Positions 1-7,012 of a DNA stretch of 29,446 nt are shown here, in pieces. The notes beneath the pieces were generated by a model. It searched no databases, was not told where the DNA came from, and saw only the letters and a program-made list of their open reading frames with translations. Numbering within the stretch: the stretch's first letter is position 1; the number at the start of each line of letters is the position of its first letter. The position numbers were made by a program, and so were the translations under genes. Source of the DNA: Bifidobacterium breve (GTDB lineage Bacteria > Actinomycetota > Acidimicrobiia > IMCC26256); contig CAMDSG010000003.1 of the NCBI GenBank assembly GCA_945907055.1, positions 1 to 29,446 on the forward strand, written 5' to 3'.

Positions 1-512
1 ATGCGTGCTACTAGTCCTCTTGCATCACGAACAATGCGCCCGTATCCAGTCGGGTCCTCTAGATGCATCGTAAGCAGTGTCGCCGCAGCATCGCTCTCGC
101 GATGTAGCAGCACTAGTTCCTCTATCGTCTCCGTGCGAAGTAGTGGAACATCGGCGACGAGAACAACTACATCATCTTCATCGATAACTGCATCCCGAGA
201 GAATGCGCTAAGCGCCACGGCGGTAGCGTCACCGGTGCCGCGTTGAACAGGCTGCTCAACGAAGTCAACCGGCGTTGACGTGCTAATCGCATCCTGAAGC
301 GTCGTCGTTACACGCTGCGCTCCATGCCCAACCACGACGACGACACGATCAATATGCATCTTCTCAATACTTAACGCTGTCAACGCATCTACGAGATGAG
401 CGAGCATGGGGCGCCCGGCGAGAGGGTGCAGAACCTTTGGGGTCTCAGAGCGCATACGCGTTCCTTCGCCCGCTGCGAGCACGATTGCGGCCAGAGGCCG
501 TTTTACCGCCAT
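1..512 (-). CDS. glmU: GlmU, N-terminal uridylyltransferase part (partial)
   Basis: The reverse strand from 512 reads open to the left edge, giving about 170 residues of the N-terminus of the bifunctional UDP-GlcNAc pyrophosphorylase / GlcN-1-P acetyltransferase, which makes UDP-GlcNAc for peptidoglycan in the cytoplasm. The nucleotide-binding signature LAAGEGTRMRSETPKVLH is near residues 12-29, followed by LAGRPML, and further on QRGTGDATAV and a VLVADVPLL segment match the pyrophosphorylase fold. The acetyltransferase half lies outside the window. I chose the ATG at 512 because GGAGGAG sits 9 nt upstream; an in-frame ATG 18 nt earlier (530) is possible. A tRNA-Gln gene lies upstream on the same strand. 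Identity is secure; only the exact start is open. Confidence 0.93.
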   Translation of the reverse strand, partial: MAVKRPLAAIVLAAGEGTRMRSETPKVLHPLAGRPMLAHLVDALTALSIEKMHIDRVVVVVGHGAQRVTTTLQDAISTSTPVDFVEQPVQRGTGDATAVALSAFSRDAVIDEDDVVVLVADVPLLRTETIEELVLLHRESDAAATLLTMHLEDPTGYGRIVRDARGLVAR

Positions 513-633
513 CTCTGCTCGCTCCTCCATCTCATCATTCTGGTTGCTGGATTATCCACTGATCAGCGCTTTATATATTTGGTCTCTTCAATACTCTCTG
601 GCACTCGCTTTATTGCTCACCTATCACGATCTT

Positions 634-660
634 GGCATACCGCCTAAACAGCAGTATGCC
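634..660 (-). terminator. Hairpin downstream of tRNA-Gln
   Basis: A 10-bp stem (634-643 with 651-660, one G-U wobble) closes a 7-nt loop, 12 nt beyond the tRNA 3' end and before glmU on the same strand. It has no U-tract, which is common for actinobacterial terminators. It could end or process the tRNA transcript, or be a regulatory hairpin in front of glmU. The stem is seen directly; the role is inferred. Confidence 0.5.
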
Positions 661-672
661 CTTGATAGCGGG

Positions 673-743
673 CTCGGGGGCAGGGTTTCGAACCCCGACC
701 TGGGACTTCAAAGGACCCCGTGCTGCCGTTACACCACCCCCGA
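673..743 (-). tRNA. tRNA-Gln (anticodon UUG)
   Basis: The 71-nt reverse-strand sequence folds as a cloverleaf: acceptor TCGGGGG/CCCCCGA with U1-A72 and discriminator G73, both typical of tRNA-Gln; D stem GTGT/GCAC; anticodon loop CTTTGAA giving UUG; and T arm CGGGG-TTCGAAA-CCCTG. The anticodon stem GGGTC/GTCCC holds a U-U mismatch at positions 30-40. The 3' CCA is not encoded. It lies upstream of glmU on the same strand, and a TAGTCT box about 17 nt before its 5' end could be the -10. Confidence 0.93.
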
Positions 744-842
744 CGGACGCTGATCACGTGAGACTACCCGCCAAGCCCTTCCGAACCGTGGGTGTACGCG
801 ATGTGACACCCGGAGCATCTTGCGGGTATGTTTCCGAGCCTC

Positions 843-944
843 ATGGGTTCACTAATTAAAAAGCGCCGCAAGCGCATGCGTAAAAAGAAGCACAAGAAAC
901 TGTTGAAGAAGACGCGTTGGGCGCGTCGCCAGCAGGGTCGCTAG
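843..944 (+). CDS. Small ribosomal subunit protein bS22 (33 aa)
   Basis: This 33-residue, extremely Lys/Arg-rich protein begins MGSLIKKRRKRMRKKKHKK and ends in RQQGR. It matches the actinobacterial AURKAIP1/COX24-type peptide, typically MGSVIKKRRKRMAKKKHRKLL, identified in mycobacterial ribosome structures as bS22 near the decoding centre of the 30S subunit. The family is normally about 33 residues, so the gene is full length. No clear Shine-Dalgarno precedes the ATG; a TATGTT box ends 10 nt before it, so a very short leader is possible. It stands alone, divergent from tRNA-Gln and convergent with ispE. Its size makes it easy to miss in automatic annotation. Confidence 0.93.
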   Translation: MGSLIKKRRKRMRKKKHKKLLKKTRWARRQQGR

Positions 945-966
945 CCAAACCCAGTCTCCATTTTAT

Positions 967-1818
967 CTATGTAATCGACCGCTCCTGTGGGGCGGTCGTT
1001 ACGCGTCCGGACCAGGCGCTGCATCCTTTCATGGCTCCGATTTGGGCCGCTGCAGCAGTGGATACGCCATCATCAGGCATCTCCACTGCGTAGGACGACC
1101 CGCTTCCAGCAAGAATTGCGGGGCGCCCGCATACCGCCTCCACCATCATCCTGAACTCCAATAGATCTGGAGCCACCTTCTCGGCCGCGGGCTCTAGGTC
1201 ATTTCGCCACTCCCCTCCCCAGATGCTGGCCCATAACCCTGGAGCCTCAATCACCCGATGCGAGATGGGGCCACCCATCTCGTCCCATGCTCGGTATACC
1301 GCTGGCGTGGAGCATTGAAATGGCGCAGCGGCTATCAAAAGCGAGAGCTCCCCGGGCGAGGCCAGTGGGGTCACGATCTCGCCTATCCCCTGCATTCGGT
1401 TCACGCCTCCACGAAGGCAGACCAGTACATCCGCACCGAGGCTCAGCGCTACTTCTTGAGCACGGGCATCCGAGACTCCATATTGCAGGGAGAGAGCGCG
1501 TATGACTGCTGCCGCATCGGAAGAGCCACCACCAAGCCCGGCACCCGATGGAATATTTTTCTCTATATCAATCGAGAGGGATTTTAGTTCCGGGAGGAGT
1601 GCGCTGGCGGCTCGCACTGCCAGGTTTGAATCGTCCGATGGAACCCCTCCACTCGTCGGTCCATGGACGCTGCATGAGATCCCTATTCCTCTCTCATCCA
1701 ACGTAACGACATCACTTGGGGCATCTACCTCGACAACCAATGCATCAAGTGAGTGGTAGCCATTCGGCAGGACGCCTGTCACATGCAGAGCAAGAGTGAG
1801 TTTTACATTTGCCCTCAT
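967..1818 (-). CDS. ispE: 4-diphosphocytidyl-2-C-methyl-D-erythritol kinase
   Basis: IspE phosphorylates CDP-ME at the 2-hydroxyl in the MEP pathway of isoprenoid synthesis. The 283-residue protein shows the GHMP-kinase layout: an N-terminal strand KLTLALHVTG followed by NGYHSLDA, the ATP-binding glycine loop PSGAGLGGGSSDAA, and a late GSGSSYAV glycine segment. Length matches the family. The start is the ATG at 1818 because it overlaps the rsmA stop as ATGA, giving translational coupling; an in-frame ATG at 1848 would overlap rsmA by 34 nt and adds residues unlike the family. The adjacency rsmA-ispE is conserved in many Actinobacteria. A hairpin overlaps the 3' end. Confidence 0.93.
   Translation of the reverse strand: MRANVKLTLALHVTGVLPNGYHSLDALVVEVDAPSDVVTLDERGIGISCSVHGPTSGGVPSDDSNLAVRAASALLPELKSLSIDIEKNIPSGAGLGGGSSDAAAVIRALSLQYGVSDARAQEVALSLGADVLVCLRGGVNRMQGIGEIVTPLASPGELSLLIAAAPFQCSTPAVYRAWDEMGGPISHRVIEAPGLWASIWGGEWRNDLEPAAEKVAPDLLEFRMMVEAVCGRPAILAGSGSSYAVEMPDDGVSTAAAAQIGAMKGCSAWSGRVTTAPQERSIT
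976..998. terminator. Hairpin between bS22 and ispE
   Basis: A 10-bp stem (976-985 with 989-998, one T-G pair) closes on a 3-nt loop. It lies 31 nt past the bS22 stop and overlaps the last codons of ispE on the other strand, so it could terminate transcription from both sides. There is no long T-run; function is inferred from position and stability. Confidence 0.55.
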
Positions 1819-2654
1819 GCCTCGGCAGCCCTTGCTAATTGAGCCCATGACCCAAGTTCGATCGTCTCAGCACGCGCAGCAGGATCAATCCCGGCTGCCT
1901 CCAACAACTCGAGAGTCCGATCGCCAAACATAGGCACGAGCGCTCTACGAAGCATCTTTCGCCTCTGGGCAAAGCCCGTCTGAATGATTCCAAACAGGGC
2001 TTCACGCGATGAAACATCAACCACTGGTTGGGGATGCCGGTCAATCCGCACAAGAGCAGAGTCAACCTTGGGAGGCGGTAGGAATACAGAGGGTGCAACA
2101 GTGCCCACCATCCGCGCTACACCATGAAACGCAATCTTGACCGTCACCGCTCCATATTCACGCCCACCGACCTTGGCAGCCATGCGCTCTCCAACTTCGC
2201 GCTGCACCATCACAAGAAGGCGTGTCACATTGGGGGCCTCGTTTAGGAGTCGCATCACAATCGGCGTCGCCACGTTGTACGGGAGATTAGATACACAAAT
2301 AACCGGAGACTCACCGCTTATAGCAGCGAGGTCTGCGGTCATCGCATCTCCATGAACCACATTGACTCGATCAGCCATCCCCGTGGACTCGAGTACCGCG
2401 TTGAGTAACGGCAGAACATGTCGGTCGAGTTCAAGTGCAGTAATGGTTGCATCTGCCTCGAGCAACGCAGCGGTCAGTGAACCAACCCCGGGCCCGATCT
2501 CTAATACACGCGCACCTGGCTCAAGGTCCGCGAGTCTGACAATCCTGCGCGCAGTATTGGGATCTGCCAAGAAATGCTGACCTAGGGCTCTACTCGGCGC
2601 AGCACCATGCTCTGCGAGTAGCGCCCTAATAGAGGTAGCGGTTGGGAGAATCAC
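1815..2654 (-). CDS. rsmA: 16S rRNA A1518/A1519 dimethyltransferase RsmA (KsgA)
   Basis: RsmA dimethylates two adjacent adenines in helix 45 of 16S rRNA late in 30S assembly. The 279-residue protein contains RALGQHFL near the N-terminus, SAM-binding motif EIGPGVGSLT, an acidic ribose-binding motif ALELDRHV, the catalytic NLPYNVATPI, and the C-terminal PPPKVDSALV typical of KsgA. Start is a GTG at 2654 with only a weak AGGG close by. It overlaps ispE by four bases. Upstream, a 103-bp spacer filled with a degenerate 12-nt repeat separates it from the G5/RlpA gene. Confidence 0.95.
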   Translation of the reverse strand: MILPTATSIRALLAEHGAAPSRALGQHFLADPNTARRIVRLADLEPGARVLEIGPGVGSLTAALLEADATITALELDRHVLPLLNAVLESTGMADRVNVVHGDAMTADLAAISGESPVICVSNLPYNVATPIVMRLLNEAPNVTRLLVMVQREVGERMAAKVGGREYGAVTVKIAFHGVARMVGTVAPSVFLPPPKVDSALVRIDRHPQPVVDVSSREALFGIIQTGFAQRRKMLRRALVPMFGDRTLELLEAAGIDPAARAETIELGSWAQLARAAEA

Positions 2655-2688
2655 GCCCTGAATAGTCGCAGGCTTGATGCCGCTCGAC

Positions 2689-2748
2689 GCGGATTACTGG
2701 CCTGAGTAATGGCCTGATTACTGGAGTGAATACTTTTGGAGTGAATCT
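2689..2748. repeat. Degenerate 12-nt tandem array in the rsmA upstream spacer
   Basis: On the plus strand four 12-nt units resembling TGGCCTGATTAC occupy 2698-2709, 2710-2721, 2722-2733 and 2737-2748, the last after a 3-nt insertion, and a partial unit GCGGATTAC precedes them at 2689. They fill most of the spacer between the stop of the G5/RlpA gene and the rsmA start. The units are variants, not exact copies. Confidence 0.7.
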
Positions 2749-2757
2749 CTGTCTGGC

Positions 2758-4506
2758 CTACCACTCGATGCGAACTGGAATTACTCCCTGAGAAAGGGGA
2801 GCTAATCGAGCAAAAGTATCTAGCGACATATCGATGATGCGACCAGTTGCGAACGGTCCCCGATCTCTAATTGTGCAGGTAGTACTTGCACCCGAATTGA
2901 GATTGATGATCCTCACCACAGTCCCGAACGGCAATGACTTATGTGCGCACGAAGAGGAGGTAAAAGCGTAATGAGTTCCTTGACCAGACTCGCTGCGACT
3001 AGTTCCCTGGACTGCGGGAGCGCCAGCCCCCGAGGCAGCACTGCGCCTTACACTTCGAGTCCCGACAGCCACGATGCGCGTGACGGGCGCTACTACAACC
3101 TCTGTTCGGATCGCTTGGCGAGAAGTCTCGACCCCATCACGAAGAGCGACTCTGTAGATGACGCGATTCTGCCCATTTGTTCCCGGACGGAGCACGCGCT
3201 TAGCCCCAACATCTAGGGATGAATCGTTCCTAAGCTCTTCCCCCGCGGGTACTGCAACGAGTACTGCTCGCTCGCCCTGCGATAGGCGCGTTACTCGGAT
3301 CGTGAGGCCCTTGGTTACCGCCGAACCCACCGGCGGAGTTACTTCATCGTTCACGCCAATCGCTACCCCGCTAGCAAAAAGGGCCTCGCCGATCGTGAGA
3401 TTCGTAGTGGTAAGAGTGCGCGAAGACCCATCTGCCAGAACTGTAATTGAGCGCGGGGTTCGCAGGGTCACAGCGGCTCCCGCCGAGAGCCGCTTAGGAG
3501 CGGAGGTAACCACCGCATCGCCTAAGGCAAGCTCTCTGCTTAGTGCCTCTGCTGATTTCCGAGTTGTCTGAACTCTGCGAGTGGTGCCATCAAAATCGAG
3601 AATGACAGGGAAAGACCTGAGAACTCGAACATTGGTCTCATCTGTCAATGGAGTCGAGGCGCTAGGCAGAACGCGGTCGTGCTTACCGAGCTCAACATTC
3701 GCAGCAGCAAGCGCATCCGAGACGCTGCGCCCACGCGTCTCAATGGTGCTCACTGATCCATCTACAGATACCGCCACGTAGCGAACTGGTGGCGTGGCGC
3801 CAAAGATGCGGGCCCCCACTAGCGCTACAAAAAGCAAAACCACCACGAAGGCTAAAGAACTATAAGCATGACGAATTCGCAGGCGACGTTTTGCAAGAGC
3901 TGAGTAAGACTTAGCGCTGCCTTCCAAGACTCGGGACGAGGAGTCTGCATCCTTGAGGTGCTCGACATTTGAACCGCTCTTTAATCCGGCGGCTGAGGTG
4001 CTCGCTCCCTCAAATGCGCGAGGCGGGGCGAAGCCGACGAGCTCAGGGTTAGCGACCGCTAGATCGAACTCCGCACCAGAGGTGGACCAAAAATCAGACT
4101 CGATAAGGTCCGATGCCTCCGCCAATGCAGCTAGCGCACTCGGACGCTCAAGCTCTATTAGGTCTAGCCCTCCCGAGAACTGAACCTCTAGCGAATCAGT
4201 GCTCACCTCAGCCTGCACTAACGCGTAGATCGCCTCGCTCCGAGCGATCGCATCGGTGACATCGAGAATCGGTAGCCACGCCCCAGGCTCAGGTGCCTCG
4301 ACGCGCGCGGGTGATGGCCGAACGGATCGCAAGGCATAACGACGCGCCCGCGATTCGTGGTTCGTAGAGCCTGCTCGGGCACCCGCCCGAGTGGAGTTAT
4401 CGCGGATTGGTCGGCCCTTTCGAGAGCAGAGGCCCCAGCGAGTTGAAGGGGCCACCCCGCACCGGCCACGCGGCCGATTAGGGGACACGTGACCGTACCG
4501 ACCCAC
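2758..4506 (-). CDS. Membrane-anchored DUF348-G5 protein with C-terminal RlpA-like domain (at the rpfB/yabE position)
   Basis: Up to 582 residues. Residues 1-212 are predicted cytoplasmic, acidic from about 80 on, with no domain I recognise. A single membrane helix lies near 215-233. Outside follow about three DUF348 ubiquitin-like repeats (roughly 243-400), a G5 domain (roughly 405-480), and a double-psi beta-barrel of RlpA type (508-582) with AHKSLPFGTVVRI and IRDRGPF..GRIIDMS; the His (522) and Asp (548) conserved in RlpA lytic transglycosylases are present. Mycobacterial RpfB has the same DUF348-G5 scaffold and locus (tatD-rpfB-ksgA) but a lysozyme-like catalytic domain. A cell-wall-cleaving role is inferred. 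The GTG start at 4506 is uncertain: a TTGACC-N18-TACGGT promoter candidate overlaps it, so translation may begin downstream, and the first 60 residues look atypical. Confidence 0.85.
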   Translation of the reverse strand: MGRYGHVSPNRPRGRCGVAPSTRWGLCSRKGRPIRDNSTRAGARAGSTNHESRARRYALRSVRPSPARVEAPEPGAWLPILDVTDAIARSEAIYALVQAEVSTDSLEVQFSGGLDLIELERPSALAALAEASDLIESDFWSTSGAEFDLAVANPELVGFAPPRAFEGASTSAAGLKSGSNVEHLKDADSSSRVLEGSAKSYSALAKRRLRIRHAYSSLAFVVVLLFVALVGARIFGATPPVRYVAVSVDGSVSTIETRGRSVSDALAAANVELGKHDRVLPSASTPLTDETNVRVLRSFPVILDFDGTTRRVQTTRKSAEALSRELALGDAVVTSAPKRLSAGAAVTLRTPRSITVLADGSSRTLTTTNLTIGEALFASGVAIGVNDEVTPPVGSAVTKGLTIRVTRLSQGERAVLVAVPAGEELRNDSSLDVGAKRVLRPGTNGQNRVIYRVALRDGVETSRQAIRTEVVVAPVTRIVAVGTRSVRRSAASGAGAPAVQGTSRSESGQGTHYAFTSSSCAHKSLPFGTVVRIINLNSGASTTCTIRDRGPFATGRIIDMSLDTFARLAPLSQGVIPVRIEW

Positions 4507-4535
4507 GCCCTACAGGGTCAATCTGTAATACAGAT
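4492..4535 (-). promoter_or_regulatory. Promoter candidate and 15-bp palindrome before the G5/RlpA gene
   Basis: A perfect inverted repeat ATCTGTA-A-TACAGAT occupies 4521-4535. Overlapping its edge on the reverse strand, TTGACC is followed after 18 nt by TACGGT (4497-4492), a plausible -35/-10 pair. The palindrome would abut the -35, a usual place for an operator. The sequence is seen directly; the regulator is unknown. Confidence 0.45.
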
Positions 4536-4546
4536 AATGGGAAATT

Positions 4547-4573
4547 TGAGGCAGAGACGCAGGTCCAGCCTCA
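4547..4573 (-). terminator. Weak hairpin after tatD
   Basis: Six-base arms TGAGGC (4547-4552) and GCCTCA (4568-4573) with a 15-nt loop lie 9 nt past the tatD stop on the reverse strand and are followed there by AAATTTCCC. The stem is short and the loop long, so terminator function is doubtful. Confidence 0.25.
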
Positions 4574-4581
4574 GGTTTTCC

Positions 4582-5349
4582 TCAATGCCCAAGTAAGCGT
4601 TTTGTGGTTGCGGTCGTCACCGAAGCCACCTCTTCGACCTCTCGACCCATCGCCGCGGCGAGAGCCTCACCTACATAGGACACGTAGAGCGGTTCGTTTG
4701 GTCGACCGCGGTGAGGCACTGGAGCGAGGTAAGGCGCGTCCGTCTCAACAAGCGCGCGCTCAAGGGGAGTAATCGCAGCCGCTGCGCGCAGGTCGTCGGC
4801 ATTCTTAAAAGTAATGATCCCGCTAAAGGAGAGGTAGCAGCCAAGGGCGAGGGCTCGCTCCGCTTCTTCGGGTCCGCCGGTGAAGCAATGAAAGATTGTC
4901 TGCTCAGGTACACCCTCGGTCTCAAGCACCCGGAACGTGTCATCCCATGCGTCTCGGGAGTGGATCACAAGACTCTTTCCAAGCGTTTTGGCCAGCGATA
5001 CCTGCCATCTAAATGCCTCCTCCTGCTCGGCGTGCGAGGAGTGCTCGTAGAAGAGGTCGAAGCCAGCCTCTCCGATGCCCACTACCTCGGGGTGGCGAGA
5101 GAGTTCATCGAGTTGCTCCAACTCCCTGTGCAGGTTCACGGCATCGTGGGGGTGCAGCCCAACTGTTGCAGTTACATCTAAATGGGCCGTTGCAAGTTCG
5201 ACGCATGCCTGAGACGTAGCGAGGTCGGTTCCGACGCATACGAATAGTTCGATACCAGCTGCACGTGCTCTCTCAAGCGCCACATCTGCACCCTCTTCTA
5301 TCGAGAAAAGGTGAACGTGGCTATCAGCCCATTGCAGGTCGTTACTCAC
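4582..5349 (-). CDS. tatD: TatD family metal-dependent hydrolase / DNase
   Basis: TatD-type amidohydrolases are Mg-dependent 3'-5' nucleases with a TIM-barrel fold. Metal-ligand motifs are in order: DSHVHLF near the N-terminus (usually DTHCHL), TVGLHPHDA, the Glu in GEAGFDLFYE, VIHSRDAWDD, FHCFTGG, and the C-terminal VETDAPYLAP followed by HRGRPNEP. The 255-residue length from the GTG at 5349 suits the family; AGGGGG lies 5 nt before it. A GTG at 5379, overlapping the metG stop as TAGTG, would add ten residues. The start sits in a 14-bp tandem duplication that copies both the Shine-Dalgarno and the GTG. It is probably co-transcribed with metG. Confidence 0.93.
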   Translation of the reverse strand: MSNDLQWADSHVHLFSIEEGADVALERARAAGIELFVCVGTDLATSQACVELATAHLDVTATVGLHPHDAVNLHRELEQLDELSRHPEVVGIGEAGFDLFYEHSSHAEQEEAFRWQVSLAKTLGKSLVIHSRDAWDDTFRVLETEGVPEQTIFHCFTGGPEEAERALALGCYLSFSGIITFKNADDLRAAAAITPLERALVETDAPYLAPVPHRGRPNEPLYVSYVGEALAAAMGREVEEVASVTTATTKRLLGH

Positions 5350-5374
5350 TCGAACCCCCTCACTCGAACCCCCT
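5347..5374. repeat. Perfect 14-bp tandem duplication over the tatD start
   Basis: CACTCGAACCCCCT is present twice head-to-tail (5347-5360 and 5361-5374). Read on the reverse strand each copy is AGGGGGTTCGAGTG, that is, a Shine-Dalgarno plus a GTG. The upstream copy's GTG (5363) opens a five-codon frame that ends in a TGA overlapping the tatD GTG as GTGA. Confidence 0.95.
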
Positions 5375-5378
5375 GTCA

Positions 5379-6905
5379 CTAGCTGGGTACGTCGAGTCGA
5401 GGAAAGAGTGCTGCGCCCTTCACGAGGGAGTTCCCTACTGTGGACGCGCTACCCCACACGACGTCGGTAGGTAGTCGCGCCTCTGTTGGTGCCCCCGGTA
5501 ATCCGAGTCGGCTCCAGAGTTCGCTCGACGCTCGCGGAAGAACCGGCGATGACAGAATCGCGATGATACGCAGTGCTTCTAGGCAGTCGCCGATCACGGC
5601 AGACGTCGCTTCAGCATCCCCAGCTTTGCTAAGTGCCCATGGCTGACGGTCTTCTATATAAGCGTTTGTAGCCCCTATGAACTCCCAAACAGCAGTGAAG
5701 CCAGATGAGAAGTTAAGCGACTCCATAGCCATCTCAAGTCTCTCTAGCGCCTGCACAGATGCCGCGGCCAATGGACCGTTCTCACGAGATGAGGGCGTAG
5801 CGGCGTCGCAGTAGGAGACCGCCATATTGAGTACACGGCTCGCCAAGTTTCCAAAGTTATTCGCAAGGTCAGCGTTGTAGCGCGTCACCATCTGCTCAAA
5901 CGAGAAATCGCCGTCCGGGCCAAAATGCTGATCGACTAGAAAGTGATACCTAAATCCATCGGAGCCAAAGGTCTCAACAAGATCAGCAGGTGCAATCTGG
6001 TTCAAGCGCGTCTTGCTCATGCGCTCGCCGCCGACCATAAGAAACCCGTGAGCGAATACATGCTTTGGAGGCTCAAGCCCCGCTGCCATCAACATCGCTG
6101 GCCAGAACACGGCATGAAATCTCAGAATGTCTTTGCCGATTAGGTGGTAATCCGCTGGCCAAACCTCAGCGAAACGATCAGGATCAGCACTAAAACCAAC
6201 AGCGGTACAGTAATTAAAGAGCGCATCAAACCATACGTAGGTGACATGGTTCTCGTCCCAGGGAAGTGGAATTCCCCAAGTAATTGAGGTACGGCTCATC
6301 GAGAAATCGCGCAGTCCCTGCTTTATGAAACCGAGCACTTCGTTGCGACGAGACTCAGGCGCAACTGCCTCCGGGTGCTCTGCGTAGTAGTCAAGCAACC
6401 TCTGCTCAAAACGCGAGAGCCTGAAGAAATAATTCTGTTCTTTAACTCTCTCTACAGGGATGCCGTGGTCGGGGCAGTTGCCGTTGTTCAGGTCATCCTC
6501 AACGTAATAGGCCTCGCAGGGGACGCAGTAGAGCCCCTCATAACTATCTAATTCAATGAACCCGTTGTCATAGACGCGCTGCAAGAACTCTTGAACTGCC
6601 ACACGATGTCGCGGCTCAGTTGTACGTATGAAGTCGGTGTTGGTGATGTCGAGCATGCTCCAAGCCTCGGCGAAGCGAAGACTGGTCTTATCTGCCCACT
6701 CCAGCGGCGAGAGCCCGTTCTTCTCGGCGGCCTGCTGAACCTTGAGTCCATGCTCATCGGTTCCGGTGAGGAAGACCACATCATCACCATGTAATCGGCG
6801 CCAGCGGGCCAGCGTGTCAGCCGCGACGGTCGTATAGGCGTGCCCAATATGAGGAACGTCGTTTACGTAGTAGATAGGGGTTGTCACATAAAACTTCTGG
6901 GCCAC
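5379..6905 (-). CDS. metG: Methionyl-tRNA synthetase
   Basis: This class I aminoacyl-tRNA synthetase charges tRNA-Met. The 508-residue protein has the N-terminal YVTTPIYYVNDVPHIGHAY with the HIGH motif, an insertion carrying Cys pairs (CVPC and NCPDH) that probably bind zinc, WFDAL in the substrate pocket, and GERMSKTRLN, the KMSKS-loop equivalent. It ends after the helical anticodon-binding domain with no C-terminal EMAP-like tRNA-binding domain, as in the shorter form of the family. The start is a GTG at 6905; TAGCGT lies 4 nt before it and no clear Shine-Dalgarno is seen. It is divergent from the AbrB-type gene and followed by tatD. Confidence 0.97.
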   Translation of the reverse strand: MAQKFYVTTPIYYVNDVPHIGHAYTTVAADTLARWRRLHGDDVVFLTGTDEHGLKVQQAAEKNGLSPLEWADKTSLRFAEAWSMLDITNTDFIRTTEPRHRVAVQEFLQRVYDNGFIELDSYEGLYCVPCEAYYVEDDLNNGNCPDHGIPVERVKEQNYFFRLSRFEQRLLDYYAEHPEAVAPESRRNEVLGFIKQGLRDFSMSRTSITWGIPLPWDENHVTYVWFDALFNYCTAVGFSADPDRFAEVWPADYHLIGKDILRFHAVFWPAMLMAAGLEPPKHVFAHGFLMVGGERMSKTRLNQIAPADLVETFGSDGFRYHFLVDQHFGPDGDFSFEQMVTRYNADLANNFGNLASRVLNMAVSYCDAATPSSRENGPLAAASVQALERLEMAMESLNFSSGFTAVWEFIGATNAYIEDRQPWALSKAGDAEATSAVIGDCLEALRIIAILSSPVLPRASSELWSRLGLPGAPTEARLPTDVVWGSASTVGNSLVKGAALFPRLDVPS

Positions 6906-7012
6906 ACGCCTACGCTACCGTTCTGACAGGCCCCGGCCCTGCCCGTGGGAGACTCTCAATCGAAGGATTTAACCGATGTTCTCGGAAATATTCAAGACGA
7001 AAGCGCAGAACT

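Noticed and set aside
1..246. Plus-strand Ser-rich frame at the left edge
   Set aside because: Antisense to glmU, whose motifs are unmistakable.
3158..3571. 137-codon plus-strand frame over the G5/RlpA gene
   Set aside because: Shadow of the reverse-strand gene, no Shine-Dalgarno, Arg/Ser-rich.
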